Positions 1 to 10,518 of a stretch of 64,000 nucleotides of DNA are shown piece by piece. A model generated the notes under the pieces. It worked only from the letters and a program-made list of their open reading frames with translations, ran no database searches and was not told the origin of the DNA. Source of the DNA: Chlorokybus atmophyticus. Its lineage: Eukaryota; Streptophyta; Chlorokybophyceae; Chlorokybales; Chlorokybaceae. Every line of letters begins with the position of its first letter. The stretch's first letter is position 1. The stretch is from NCBI GenBank assembly GCA_009103225.1, contig RHPI01003389.1:240785-304784 (forward strand). Reading direction: 5' to 3'. The position numbers and the translations under genes are program-made.

Positions 1-13
1 TTACGAACAATAC

Positions 14-1065
14 CTATTTCTTGTCCTTCTGCTGCTTGGCCTTTTGTGCATTCTGCTCTGCATAGCACTTGGCCTCCCCATAACCTGTCTTCTTATAGAA
101 GTTGCAAGTGATGGTAGATTTGGCCGCGTTGTAGGGGCCAGCAGGCTGAGATGTTTTCGCCCTTTTTACAAAAGGTTTGTTGTCGGTAGCCGGGCGCTTT
201 GCAGCTGAAGCCGGGGCTGCCTCTTTTTTTGTGGTTTGCATGTTTGCGTGAGAGCGCTTCACACTGTCAACAGCAGCAACCATCTGCATCAGCATTGGTA
301 AATCCATCGAGGCCCACTCTTGCAAACTCGCGGGGTTGACGGCCACATGCTGCACGAGATCTGTGTCCAAGCCACGCCTGAACATATCCAGCTGATCAGC
401 ATCACTGATGGGTAGTTTGCCAGCATTGATCTTGCTGCCAAAAGACTGGAAGTCCTGGATATACTGCTGAACTGGACGCCCGTTCTGACGCAGAGTGTGC
501 AGCTGGTTGCGAGCAACCTGGGCAAGGTCTGCGCCACCATAGCGCTGCTCCATGAAAGAGCACAACTGATTCACTTCCCGCCGGAGGTTCGTATCATGTT
601 GCTTACGGCGGTACCACTCAGCCAGAGCATCGTTTGAAATCAGCAACTCAGCTACACGCAACTTCCCCTCCTCGGAAATGTGAAGGGAGTTGACATAGTG
701 CCTCAGCTTCACGAGCCAGTGATAAATTGCCGCTTGCTTGTTGGGAACAAACTTGGCAGGACGAGCAAGCGCCTGAGCAGGTGGGCCATTGTCATAGCGT
801 TGAAGGCGCTCGATTATATTCAGAACACGTTTGCCTTCAAAATCGATCCCTCCCAATCTCGCCCCATAAAGGTGGTGAGCTTTGAGATCTTTTCCGCCAC
901 ATGAAAGAGGAAGGTGACGAGCGAGACAATTGCCTCACAAGGCTCCTCATTATAAGTGCCAAGGAGGTGGTCCATCAACTCCTGTTTTGTCAAACGAATT
1001 GAGATTTTAGGCTGCACGAATGATGGTGGTGGTGGTGGCCCGTCTGGTTTCACCAAATCATTCAC
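14..1065 (-). pseudogene. Decayed Gag of a Ty3/gypsy-type LTR retrotransposon
   Basis: An open frame at 856-14 encodes about 280 residues typical of retrotransposon Gag: a helical capsid-like middle (FMEQRYGG, then VQQYIQDFQSF and MFRRGLDTDLVQ), a Lys/Ala-rich linker and a C-terminal zinc-knuckle relic. The knuckle should read CX2CX4HX4C; here it is CNFYKKTGYGEAKC, with the second Cys and the His both replaced by Tyr, so two of four zinc ligands are gone. The frame has no ATG; homologous N-terminal sequence continues upstream in another frame (1065 to about 820), implying a frameshift near 840-860, and a stop lies just beyond it near 1069. Known of the family: Gag packages element RNA in virus-like particles. 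No protease, RT or integrase is seen beside it in the window; they would lie off the left edge. I infer a dead copy. The Gag assignment is firm; the superfamily is probable. Confidence 0.75.
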
Positions 1066-1396
1066 ATCCTAAGCAGCATGAGCTTCATCAGGTGCATCAT
1101 CCGGGTTGGAAATCTTCCATGGATGGAAACTCCTCCTCACGGGATAATTGCTCTTTTTGCGAGCGTTCCCCCTTTGAGGTGGGCATCGAGTTCTCTTCCC
1201 TTTGTCTGCAAAACAGGCAAAATGGAATGGTGAGAACCTCACCATTGGACCAGGTTCAACAAGAGGATCAAAATGACCAAGTTGTAAAAGTCCCCAACAG
1301 AGTCTAAACCAGTCTCAAAACAGGAAAGGTTGGATCTGAAGTGTCACCAAACTGAACAAGTCTAAATGGGTCCAGGATATCCTTACCCTGTGTTGT

Positions 1397-1542
1397 CCTT
1401 AACCAAGTCCCAATCTCTAGGCCGAAGCCAGACGGGGAGGGTTTCAGTCTAGCAGAGTTTGGGAACAAAATACCCTAGAATTTCCCCAAAACTGTCCTAA
1501 CCAAGTCCTGATCTCCAGGCCGAAGCCAAAGGGGGAGGGTTT
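1397..1542. repeat. Two-copy imperfect direct repeat, about 99-bp period
   Basis: The segments at 1397-1444 and 1496-1542 match closely (both carry CCAAGTCC, CCGAAGCC and GGGAGGGTTT) and are followed by similar GTTTGGGAACA sequence. They lie upstream of the decayed Gag on its strand, so they may belong to the LTR or leader of that element. No coding potential is seen. Confidence 0.7.
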
Positions 1543-1589
1543 GGGAACAGCTTGGTTCAGAACTTGCGGCCTCGGGTCAAGCGACCCAA

Positions 1590-1880
1590 AAAAGCAGCTG
1601 GCAGGTCACAGGTACGTCACAGGCATGCAACAGGCAAGCCACAGGCATGTAACAGGCAAGCCGTACAGTGACCAACTGTAACATGCACTGGCAAGCACAA
1701 TGACAAGCAATCACCGCATGCAATGATAGGCAATCACTGCAAGCAATGATAGCGCACTAAGTGTGACAAGCTGTGATGGCACACTAGGAAGCCGCACTCA
1801 TGCACTGGCAAGTCATTGAATGATGTGCATGAAAATACACACGTGCACATGGCAAGCACCTGGCAAGCAGCTGGCAAGCA
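1590..1880. repeat. Short degenerate repeats built on CAGGCAAGC / GGCAAGCA
   Basis: The motif GGCAAGC and its relatives (CAGGCATG, GACAAGC) recur more than ten times, including pairs of near-identical 30-bp units (for example ATGCACTGGCAAG near 1683 and 1803). It looks like decayed tandem repeat within transposon-derived DNA. I see no gene in 1066-2766. Confidence 0.55.
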
Positions 1881-2019
1881 GGCAAGTCACCGACGTGTGT
1901 GATGGTACCTCACACATGGAGAGGCCGCCTCTTTGATGGGTGGCTTCAACGTGGAGGTAGCGCAGGGAAGCTAACTTGAAGCTTAGGCTGCGTGGACGGA
2001 TAAGAGGCCGCCGCCGAAG

Positions 2020-2040
2020 TTTTTTTTTTTTTTTTTTTTN
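2020..2040. other. T20 homopolymer ending in an undetermined base
   Basis: Twenty T residues (2020-2039) are followed by one N at 2040. It could be the poly(A) tail of a retroposed copy on the minus strand or a point where the assembly broke on a homopolymer. Nothing else distinguishes the two. Confidence 0.8.
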
Positions 2041-2766
2041 AGATTGCCGCCCCCTAAAAGTACCCACGTCACCCCCCAGCTCCTGGATACCAATGTAACA
2101 ACACCACCATCGCCGGTGATGCCCCTTCAATCCTCTACCCTAACACCCACACCGCCTATGACAAGCCTTTCAGCGGCGTGGTCGCCACTGGGCAGAGAAC
2201 TGAAAGTCCTCACATTAGCTTGATGTGACCTTTTATATCAAGAGTATATCAAATATTTACCTCTCGATAATTAACTCACAACTAGACATCGACCCTACAG
2301 ATAGGGTAGTTAGGAAATCTAGGGTGAGCCACTCACAGCTCAGATAAGGTACCTATCGATAAGGTACCTATCAAAAGATACTTATCGTAAGGTACTCACC
2401 GAGATAGTGATCACATTTTATCAGATTTGACACCAAATAGGCTTGAATAAGCGGTTCTACACCTGTTGGGAATCATTTAAGCTATGATAAAGCATCATAG
2501 CCTTTAGTAAGCGAGGAACCGTAAAAATGAGGTATAAGCATATTTAGATACTTATTCATACAATGTGTTATTCAGGTAGCAATATTACCCCTATTATTAT
2601 TGCTCCCGTTACATGGGTGATGCTGTAATCATTAGAAGTTCCCTAGTCACCAAGTCTATGCTTGCAGGATGCATTGCAATCAATCATGAGAGGGGTGAAC
2701 AAGTTCGCAGACATGGTGGAGCTGAGTAAGCATCAACCAAGATTGATGCAGCCCTAGGTACATGCT

Positions 2767-3640
2767 GTGCTGGTTGCAGTGCAGAAACAATATGATGCTC
2801 TACATGCTGAGCTGCCTGCCCTACTTTCGCACTTGGCTATGGCTGACACTGACCGCCACTGCCTCAAGAATTTGCAGGCAAACATGGTGCTGGTACAAGT
2901 TGATAAGTGCGGGGGAACTCTGGCCGTCATCTGTAAAGCTTACTATTTGCAGTGCCTGCGTACGGAGTTGGCAACCCCAACTTACCAGCTACCTTCGGCT
3001 ACATGTCAAGAGATCGTGCAGCTACATTAGGCCTACAACACATAGCAAGGATTCTCCACCTTGCAACAAAAAGTACTTGCACGCTTGCCCCACTTGTAAA
3101 TGACGGTTAAATTGCATAAAGAAGCCCCCAAGCCACGCTTCATTGCTGCAACGCATGCTACAACGTTGTTTGATGCTTCTTTGTGGCTAGCCCATTGTTA
3201 CAAGGGAATGACAATTGTTGTTGATGTGTTATGGAGCGAAGCTTTGGGGGAACAGCTGCAGAGTTGGATACTCAAGGACTCTAAGGGCTTTGCTCACCTG
3301 CGTGAGCACTTCAACCATATGCGCAGCCCACAACAGAAGCATGAGCATGTGCTGCGGCAAACTTTGGATGTTTCCTTACCTTTTATACAAACCTTGCACA
3401 ATGACTTGCTGCAACGCATGCAAGGCTTTGTGGACAAGGTTTTTGACTGTGTCGTGTCGTGAACACAAACCCCACTTGCACATTAACATTTAGGCAAGGG
3501 TAGTGACTCATACTTGGGTAAGAGGCACTATTGTGGTGTAAGAGGGTGTCACACGTGTTTTTCATGCACCTATGCTACATGCTATGTTGCCATTTCTCAT
3601 CAACAACCTGTACGTGCAAACAGCAATAGCACCCGTCGCA
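2767..3640 (+). pseudogene. Degenerate reverse-transcriptase fragment, N-terminal part
   Basis: Two plus-strand frames resemble the first half of non-LTR/Penelope-like reverse transcriptases. The first (2767-3030) holds VQVDKCGGTLAVICKAYY, the degenerate form of the DKGGG-type motif. The second (3100-3462) holds KLHKEAPKPRFIAATHAT, the K-x-HK...P-R-x-I region in RT block 1-2, and a WL(A)HC segment. Past the stop at 3460 the similarity continues in a shifted frame (PFLINNLYVQ near 3595-3625) and then ends. Stops and frame changes show that the copy is dead. The catalytic block reappears 2.2 kb downstream (5844-5923). The family call rests on motif order and is moderately sure. Confidence 0.55.
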
Positions 3641-3780
3641 AAATGTTACACTTAACGGCTGACTAAATATATAGGTATAAAGTGGGTCTGAAGATACTCA
3701 TTTAGACTGTCGTTGTTCAGTCTACCGGCGATCTCGATACAAGCGAGTTAAAATAACGGCCGTCCCCGGCCGTTTACACA

Positions 3781-3990
3781 TAAGGACTAACCTAGACGGA
3801 CAGGTACCTGTCAGGTACTTATCAGTCAAGCAAAAGACTGAGTCTAACCAATTGGTGCTTGTCAGATACCTATCAGTCAAGCTAAGATAACTTAGCCTAA
3901 TTAACAAGTATCTGACCGGTACTTATCAGTTAGGTACCGGCAACTTTGTAATAACTGTCCCTAACTGCCAGATACTTAATGACGATACCT
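3781..3990. repeat. AT-rich block of GGTACTTATCAGTCAAG-type repeats
   Basis: Units with the pattern TCAGRTAC(T/C)TATCAGTCAAGC occur at about 3811-3831 and 3861-3882, with more diverged GGTACCTATC/GATACTTATC copies at 3910-3940 and again at 2345-2400. The block interrupts the reverse-transcriptase remnant, so it probably belongs to a separate inserted element. No gene is seen in 3641-5843. Confidence 0.6.
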
Positions 3991-4515
3991 TAGGTACCAT
4001 CAGTAATGATTTTAATACATTGGATACCGCGCTTGTGTGACATCTACTGTGCAAGACGGCAATTATATATCACAACTTAATGACATCACACAGTCATATA
4101 CATGTGACCTACACAGTACGAGCCCCACTATTATCATACTATGGTATACTACTACACTATTACGGTAGTAGTACTACCTACTACACTACACTTTGCCGCC
4201 AGCCCTAAGTCTTGTGCTGCCGCTTGCCTGCTGCCTTCGCCCTCCTGGCCTGACCGTTCCAAGGAAAGAGGGGCGGTCATTTAGGGCGGCGCAACACAAC
4301 ATATACACACCACCACCACCACCACCACCACAACAGCGCACCTGCTGTTGGCTACCACCGCCGCCGCCTTGCCTTGCCTTGCCTTGCCTTGCCTAGTGGC
4401 TGCCCTGCTTCACGAAGGGTCGAAAAGTGGTCAGGATGCGCTGCTGTGCACTACTTGACAATATATACACAAGCACACAAGCACATACCTGCCGCCGCCG
4501 CCGCCGCAGCAGCAG

Positions 4516-4561
4516 CACAACGCTCAACTGTGTAAGTTAAGTTGCACAGTTGAGCGTTGTG
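4516..4561. repeat. Perfect 17-bp inverted repeat with 12-nt loop
   Basis: Arms CACAACGCTCAACTGTG (4516-4532) and its exact complement (4545-4561) flank TAAGTTAAGTTG. It sits just after GCC/GCA trinucleotide runs (4491-4515). It could be a terminal hairpin of a small DNA transposon or a transcribed stem-loop; nothing nearby decides. Confidence 0.9.
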
Positions 4562-4581
4562 TTGCAGCTTAGCGTTTGAAT

Positions 4582-4728
4582 TCACAAGGGGGCCGTTGAG
4601 TTTGAAAAGTCAATGGCTTCCCTTGTGAGTTGACAATGGCACAATCGTACCATCATAATGGTATGTAAGTACCAATACAATGGTACCATTGTAATGGTAC
4701 TGCTGAACCATAACAATGGTACGATTGT
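4582..4728. repeat. Nested inverted repeats around GGTAC motifs (MITE-like)
   Basis: TCACAAGGGGGCCGTTGA at 4582-4599 pairs imperfectly with 4611-4628. The next block opens with ACAATCGTACCAT (4641-) and closes with its complement ending at 4728, and has the palindrome AATGGTACCATT at its centre (from about 4679). The nested structure is typical of miniature inverted-repeat elements. No terminal duplication was identified. Confidence 0.6.
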
Positions 4729-5296
4729 ATCATCATATTATATACCGGTAGCTGACCCAACTCACCGCCACCGCTCGTCCCTAAGTTGGGACTGATACCG
4801 TATTAGTGACGTTACTCGCTTGCCATTTATGATACATCGCCGTTGAAAGTGCTGTACGACTAGCGGTCGGCCATATTACCCACGTGAATGTTCGGCATTA
4901 TTCGCCATTAGGGGACTAAGAGGTGACTTTATTGCCAAAACAAGTAGGTCGCCGCCACGGGTGCGGTACGATTGGCGATCGGCCGTCAACAACATACATA
5001 ACAAGCAGGTCATGACAAGCAGGCAGCAGTCCACTATAATGTACGATATGCCATCGGCCATTGATTATGCTCCACAATATACACCGGCAATCCACTGAGT
5101 CCCTTTATGGCCCAAGTCGTAAGGGTCAAGTAGGGTCCCGTCAGTCCCTCAGACCCTGGTCAATTATCGTGCAAAATTTGCTGGGCCAGCTGTTTTAACA
5201 AGTTACAGGCATCCCTATGGGTAACAGTGCTGGGGTGTATTTGCTAACTATGACTTGTTTACATGAGTTGGACTTTATAAACAGGCTGGTATGTTT

Positions 5297-5371
5297 CAGC
5301 CCACTCGACCACAAAAGACTTGGTGCTTTTATGGTCGATTTGTGGTGATTTAATGTACCTTCCCGTTACAT
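5297..5371 (-). repeat. 75-bp repeat, copy 1 (truncated SINE-like unit)
   Basis: This segment matches 5729-5803 over 75 bp with roughly ten differences and no gaps. Read on the minus strand it includes TGGTCGAGTGGG, like the A box of a tRNA gene, but the sequence beyond it lacks a B box. Both copies have the same orientation, offset by exactly 432 bp. Confidence 0.85.
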
Positions 5372-5688
5372 TCCCCCCCACTTAAGAACGCTGACGTTCT
5401 CGGCAGCTGCGTATGCTCAGCTGGGGAATTATCCCAGGGGTTTCTTGGGTCGGTTACCGGCCCCACGGTCAAGGACCGGCCAATTTAGGCCCATACCGGT
5501 CAACGCGCGCATAGCGCACCGCTGCCGGCCCCACAGGTCGCATCGCGACAAGAAGGTCGCGTCCTGCCGCGCCAACTGAACGTCGGCACAATTGCCATTA
5601 AGCAGTCGCAACCCATCAATGATGGCACTTATGAAGTGACCATTTACAAGATCAAGAAACAACGACCGCGGCACTCGTGTGCAAGGCA

Positions 5689-5803
5689 GGAATTGAACCC
5701 GGGTCTGAAGCTCCGATGATTAATGTCACAGCCCACTCGACCACAAAAGACTTGATGCTGTAATAGTCGATTTGTGGTAATCTGATGTACCTTCCCGTTA
5801 CAT
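5689..5803 (-). mobile_element. tRNA-derived SINE-like element
   Basis: On the minus strand an A box (TGGTCGAGTGGG, starting at 5743) and a good B box (GGTTCAATTCC, 5699-5689) are 44 nt apart, the spacing of a real tRNA gene. The D arm can form a GTC/GAC stem and resembles tRNA-Ser/Leu; the T arm pairs at four of five positions. The anticodon arm does not fold, so it is not a functional tRNA. Upstream it continues into the 75-bp repeat shared with 5297-5371. I infer a tRNA-derived retroposon; insertion duplications were not found. Confidence 0.5.
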
Positions 5804-5843
5804 GGTAGCTGCGGGGAACAACCATTGACCTTGAGGTTTGCAC

Positions 5844-5923
5844 GAGGTCTTGCGTTATGTAGATGATATGCTGGTGGTTGCTCTGCCAGAGTTTATGCAC
5901 ATATACCTTAACCAGCAGTGCTA
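5844..5923 (+). pseudogene. Reverse-transcriptase remnant with catalytic YVDD motif
   Basis: The frame at 5844 reads EVLRYVDDMLVVALPE and stops near 5921. YVDD (5856-5867) is RT motif C, whose aspartates bind the catalytic metal ions. Similarity appears to continue, broken by frameshifts, to about 6340. Together with 2767-3640 it fits one element split by about 2.2 kb of unrelated repeats. It is non-functional. Confidence 0.6.
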
Positions 5924-6891
5924 GGAGGTGGCATGTACCCATAAGCAATGCACACAATTACAAAGACAGCACGTGGTGTCAGCATACCATTCCTGGAGTT
6001 GCTCATATTGCAGGATCCACAGGTGGGGCTGTGCACAAGGGTATACAACAAACTGAACACCGCACCTTTTAGCATGGTGCCAGAGAACCCGTGCACCGCA
6101 TCTAGACAATAACATCTCCATCACTGCGAAGCTTGGTGTCGTGATGTCCCACTGTATAGGGTTTGAGCGCATATGCACCTTTCGGCATCACTTTCTCTTT
6201 GACATGGTGCAGTTGTTGTGAGACATGCAAGCACAGAGCTATGTGATGCATGTGCTGCTAAACAAGCTGCGTGGAAGGATGTACATGATGATGGGGACGG
6301 TATATAGAGCTACCTATTAACAGCTATGTAGGTTGGTGGCAACAAGGTGTGCTGCAACGCCGTAGGAAATTGAGGCTATAACTCACTAGCGATTACGAGT
6401 CTTACACCGACACCGGCGTTGCTATGGCGGCTGCAGTACACCGCTTGACTACAACAGTGCACAGCACAGCGCTCCCACCCACGCCATCGCCCTTGCCCTC
6501 GCCTTGCTGCTACTGCTGCTGTTGTTGTGCAAAGTTCTCCGGAAGGGTCTAACGCCTGGCGTGCCAATAGATGGTGCACCATTGCCACTACTTTGCTTTC
6601 CCTGCCCTGCTGCCTATTCCACCCTCACCCCCCCCCTTACCATTTACTTAGCTACGCCACATGGATAGCATTGCCCCTGGCTGAATTCCATTCCCCTGTG
6701 CCTATCTTGCTTGCTTTGTGTGCTGTGCTTAGGCTTAGTGTCTTAACGTGTGGTGTGCCTTTGCATATACTTCAATAGCTCATACATTGTTGTATGACTT
6801 ACAATGTCTTGGTATGAATGCTAGTGTTAAGTTGCATTATCAAGCTAAGTTGATTAGTAAGGCCAGGCACTTGGTGGTCAGCCTTACACAT

Positions 6892-6981
6892 GTTCTATTC
6901 AATATGCGTAAGCAAAGTTCGCTTACGCACCGTGCGCAAGAGAATAGAACTTGGTGATGTACATGTGACATGTACATCACC
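6892..6981. repeat. Cluster of nested hairpins
   Basis: Three stems follow in order: an outer 9-bp stem GTTCTATTC/GAATAGAAC (6892-6900 with 6942-6950), inside it TGCGTAAGC/GCTTACGCA (6905-6913 with 6921-6929), then GGTGATGTACATGT with its complement (6953-6966 and 6968-6981, one-base spacer). All arms are perfect. No gene is adjacent. Confidence 0.85.
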
Positions 6982-7030
6982 GACAGCAAGTTTAAATGTT
7001 ATTTAAATGATAACAAAATAGTAAGCATGT

Positions 7031-7204
7031 TGCGCGGCTGTAGCCCAGTGGTTGGTAAGGCGCCAATGTTACGTAATTCAACAAATGAGTTAATTCTCTA
7101 GTTTGTCATTTTCATTGAGCTTGCTGGAGGATTAAAGACCAGGTCGTGGGTTTGCAAATGCAAGCTGGCGCTTCTCATGACATTGTGGGCAAGTCATTGC
7201 CCAC
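7031..7204 (+). mobile_element. tRNA-like (SINE-like) element with trailing hairpin
   Basis: GCTGTAGCCCAGTGGTTGG at 7038-7056 resembles an A box and D arm. A weak B box (GGGTTTGCAAATG, 7148-7160) lies about 107 nt away, so about 60 nt would be inserted relative to a normal tRNA. A related sequence at 21131-21180 has the same two boxes without the insert. GTGGGCAAGTCATTGCCCAC (7185-7204) is a perfect 8-bp hairpin. I see no transcription signal that would make it a working tRNA gene. Confidence 0.35.
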
Positions 7205-8769
7205 TGCAACACTCGAAGCATCTCCAATGTCGCGGTAATACTATCTCGGGTTCATACTATCTGCCGTATATGACCCTTTGTAATCATTAATCATTAATGA
7301 AGGATCATTATAGCAATACACGTCCGAGTAGAGCCCCACGCTTCATCCCCGCAGCAGTACTTGCTACGAGTAATTACTAAGTGTTCATCCATTTAAGTGC
7401 TTATCCCGTATTTGGTACTTAGGTTTTACCGTCTTCTCTTTTCGGCCAACTAGTTGAAACTCAACTTGGCCGTTTTATGACAATGTTTGCTTGAACATTC
7501 AAGTCATATCATGAGGGTAGTTGTAGCAGCGCTGTCCCCGCAGTATGAGTTATTTTTGTTTTAAACGGCTTCCCCGTCATGCATGAGTTTGCTCGCGTGT
7601 GGCGTTTCAAAAGCCACTTGCGTGTGTTTGTAACTTAACACTTAGCGTTTTCACGTGCACATAACTCTTCACAATTATTAACTTACAAATAATTGCCACT
7701 TGAGAATTTTATACCACCGTCAATTAACCCATTAGTTCACTAATCTAGAACGCATAACCGATTAGACCTAGCGTAGTTGCAGCGTGCCACGGCGCGGGCG
7801 CGGGTGCGCATGATACCACCACCTGCACTTTCACATATGCCGTCATCCCTACCCTCGACATGGCACTCAATCTTGACCAGTACACAACTTGCACGTGAAG
7901 TACTAGCCTCGGATCTGCTACTTGTACTTGATTATCCACAAAGCGCAGCACTTATCCCTACTTTTGTTGACTTGACATGTCCATGGACTGACACTCCAAT
8001 ATATCTATTATGGTGGGCTAGAACCTAAAACCATCTTGGATGAGAAGGGTTACCTACATGCTTACACTGGCAATTACTAATGTGTGGCGCTTGTGTAACT
8101 GGTGTGCCGGCATGCCAATCATCTTCGCCGCTGATTGTATAAAGGGTATGGTCCTATGGCAACATGCATGGTGTGCGTGCCAGCCTACCAACCTCACTGC
8201 CTACCTCCTCACCTTTGCGGTTGCTTGCGTGCTGTTGTGTACTGTTCAGATAGTAGGGGTCTGGGCCAGCTTATTGCAGTTGTTGATGTTGTTGTTGTCA
8301 ACCTTCACAATTACCCTGTGCTACACTGTGCTACTCTGGTACTGCATGCTCCCACCCATTCTGCTATTTGTACACATGCATAGTAGACTACAGATTGACA
8401 CCAACAGATACACCAACAAGTACGCACAGCATGCAGGCTGATGTATAGAAGCAGAGCTGTGTCATGACACATTATCCGACAACCACAAGTGACAGACAGT
8501 ATGATATCAACCCACTCAACAAACATCAATACATGTCACAATCGTATTCTAGATACAATCTTGTTGAGTCTCACCGTTGCACAACGCGTATGGCACTGGC
8601 CTTCACGTGTAGAGCACTGGGAAAACAGCACATCTACTGGCAATACTGTAACTGCACACCATGCAATATGGCTGCTCACAACTCTTACATAACAATACAA
8701 GTAAGCTAACGGCATATTCAATATACGTAGCTCGCATATGCTACACTCACTACCACTAACTCTCGCAAT
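7205..8769. other. Intergenic; no gene recognised
   Basis: Several short open frames occur (for example 8040-8441), but none has recognisable motifs, a plausible exon structure or biased codon use. The composition matches the transposon-derived DNA to the left. It is the 3' flank of the DUF760 gene. Confidence 0.6.
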
Positions 8770-10518
8770 CTACGCCTTGGCAGGTGTAAGTCCATACTCC
8801 ACATCAACAAAGCTCTCCACATCCCACAGAAAACTGCCAAAGGCGACAGCCTCCAATATCACTTTCTTCAACGCCGAGACACTAATGGTAATCACATTGT
8901 CCTCAATTGCCACCATCCCACCCTCCAGAGACTTGGGCTGCAGCAGACAACAGTGGGTCAAGACAGAAGGGTATGTATGCACGCTGCATGCAGTCAAAAA
9001 ATACGCAAATGTCACGACTAGATACACTGAGATGGAATGGTTGGTGGGCTATCTGAGAAAAACGACCTAATTATAACCGCCAATGGCCATGCGTATACCT
9101 GAGGAGGGTCACCAAAGAGGGCTCGCAGATGCCGCTCTGCGACATTCGCAGCCTCCTGTGGAGCAAATATCACAATGAGAACAATGCAAGCTTGGCAGCG
9201 GCATTCCCACTGCGGAACCATATACTAGCAACAAACGCTATCATCAGGACACATACCTGTGTGCTGATGATAGGCAGCCTCGGCAACATTGCAGGATTCA
9301 TGTTCTGTACAAACTCGCGCAGCGCAACTGATTCTTTTGCAGCATCCAACGCTGGTGTAGATGTGCTGGGGGACACAGAGTCGTAATCTGGAGACCCACC
9401 AGTCAATGCATCATTGAGACCCTTCAGAGTGGCATTCCGAATCTGCTTCTCCATCTGATAGCGTCTATCAACCCTGTTGTGCAATGACATGTTTGATCAA
9501 AACCCAAGCAACAGTAATGAACTATAGAGCCAATGCCCATGCCCACAACTTGCTTACCTGCGCAAGAAGTATCCGAACATGATTGAGGCTGTGTACACCT
9601 GACTAACTTTGGACTTGGGAATTTGTGCCATAGCATTGGGAAAAGCATCCGTGATGGGCGCGTTTAGAATGACGCCCATGTGTTGCTTTACAAGCTCGGC
9701 CGCAGCCACGGAGTGGACCTTTTCCAGGTTGGAGATCCCGCTGAGATCGGTCTGGATGGTGCGTGTCCCACTGCTCTCTGCAGGCTTTGTGAGGGATGGC
9801 AGCAACTTGCAATTGACATCGATGTACTTCTGCACTACCAAAGCGTAAATAACATCCTCTATGGTTCGCATCCGCTCCCTTTCCCTCACCTCCGCAATCC
9901 GCCTGCACAATGTCCATAGATGCGTAAGCGCTGCACAAGCAACCTGAACCTTGTTGCACGATCACAGCCAGCCAACGCACTACTTACTTGTACAACACCA
10001 TATCACTGCTGCCTGCCGGAGGACTTGACGCTGTGGTCGCCTCCTTCTCGGCCGACAACCTTTCCAGCTGCTCCTCAACAGCAGCATCAAACAGGTGGGG
10101 ACTTGTCAACAACAGGTGCTGCAAAAGCTGGTCACAACAGCGCAACAAGTTAGCAAAACCAAGCGTTGCACTAGAACACAGCTACGAAGTAACCAATGCC
10201 GGACAGTTCAACAGTAACTACCTGGCCAGTGGGGCTTTCGGGCTGCACGGGAGCGAGGAAGCTGTCGCCATCGGCGGCTGCGGCTGAGATGCGGGCTTTC
10301 CGTCGAGTGGAAGTCCGTGCACTGCTGGAACAAGCAGACCGAGTAAGCAGCTGCGGCTCTCCGCCAAAGCTACCTCGCAAGGCAGCTGGTTTGGAAAGCC
10401 GCACAACCCCTGCGCCTGGAGCTGCAGCCCTGCGTCTGCTGGTACCAGCGCCTCCCGCAGGCGACACTTGCCCAACTGCAGCCACACCGGCAACCACAGC
10501 CGCAGTAGTCGCCGCCAT
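8770..10518 (-). CDS. DUF760 protein, UV-B-induced At3g17800-like, plastid-type
   Basis: Six exons: 10222-10518, 9988-10127, 9558-9902, 9257-9473, 9099-9155 and 8770-8937, joined by GT-AG introns; 407 residues. Exon 1 is Ala/Ser/Arg-rich with almost no acidic residues, as in a chloroplast transit peptide. The body matches DUF760: SPHLFDAAVEEQLERL, then RIAEV...YALVVQKY, FGYFLRRVDRRYQMEKQI, AERHLRALFGDPP, and the hallmark end LEAVAFGSFLWDVES. Known: the plant homologue is a plastid protein induced by UV-B; the biochemical role of the family is unknown. The gene is head-to-head with FNR, 785 bp apart, so the two may share promoter elements. The start (ATG at 10518) is the first in frame. The family assignment is strong; function and localisation are inferred. 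Confidence 0.88.

Noticed and set aside
5689-5760. Functional tRNA-Ser/Leu gene
   Set aside because: A and B boxes are at the right spacing, but the anticodon and acceptor stems do not pair; better read as a tRNA-derived retroposon.
8040-8441. 133-residue hydrophobic frame
   Set aside because: Hydrophobicity comes from T-rich sequence; there is no homology, no splice structure and it lies in transposon-derived DNA.
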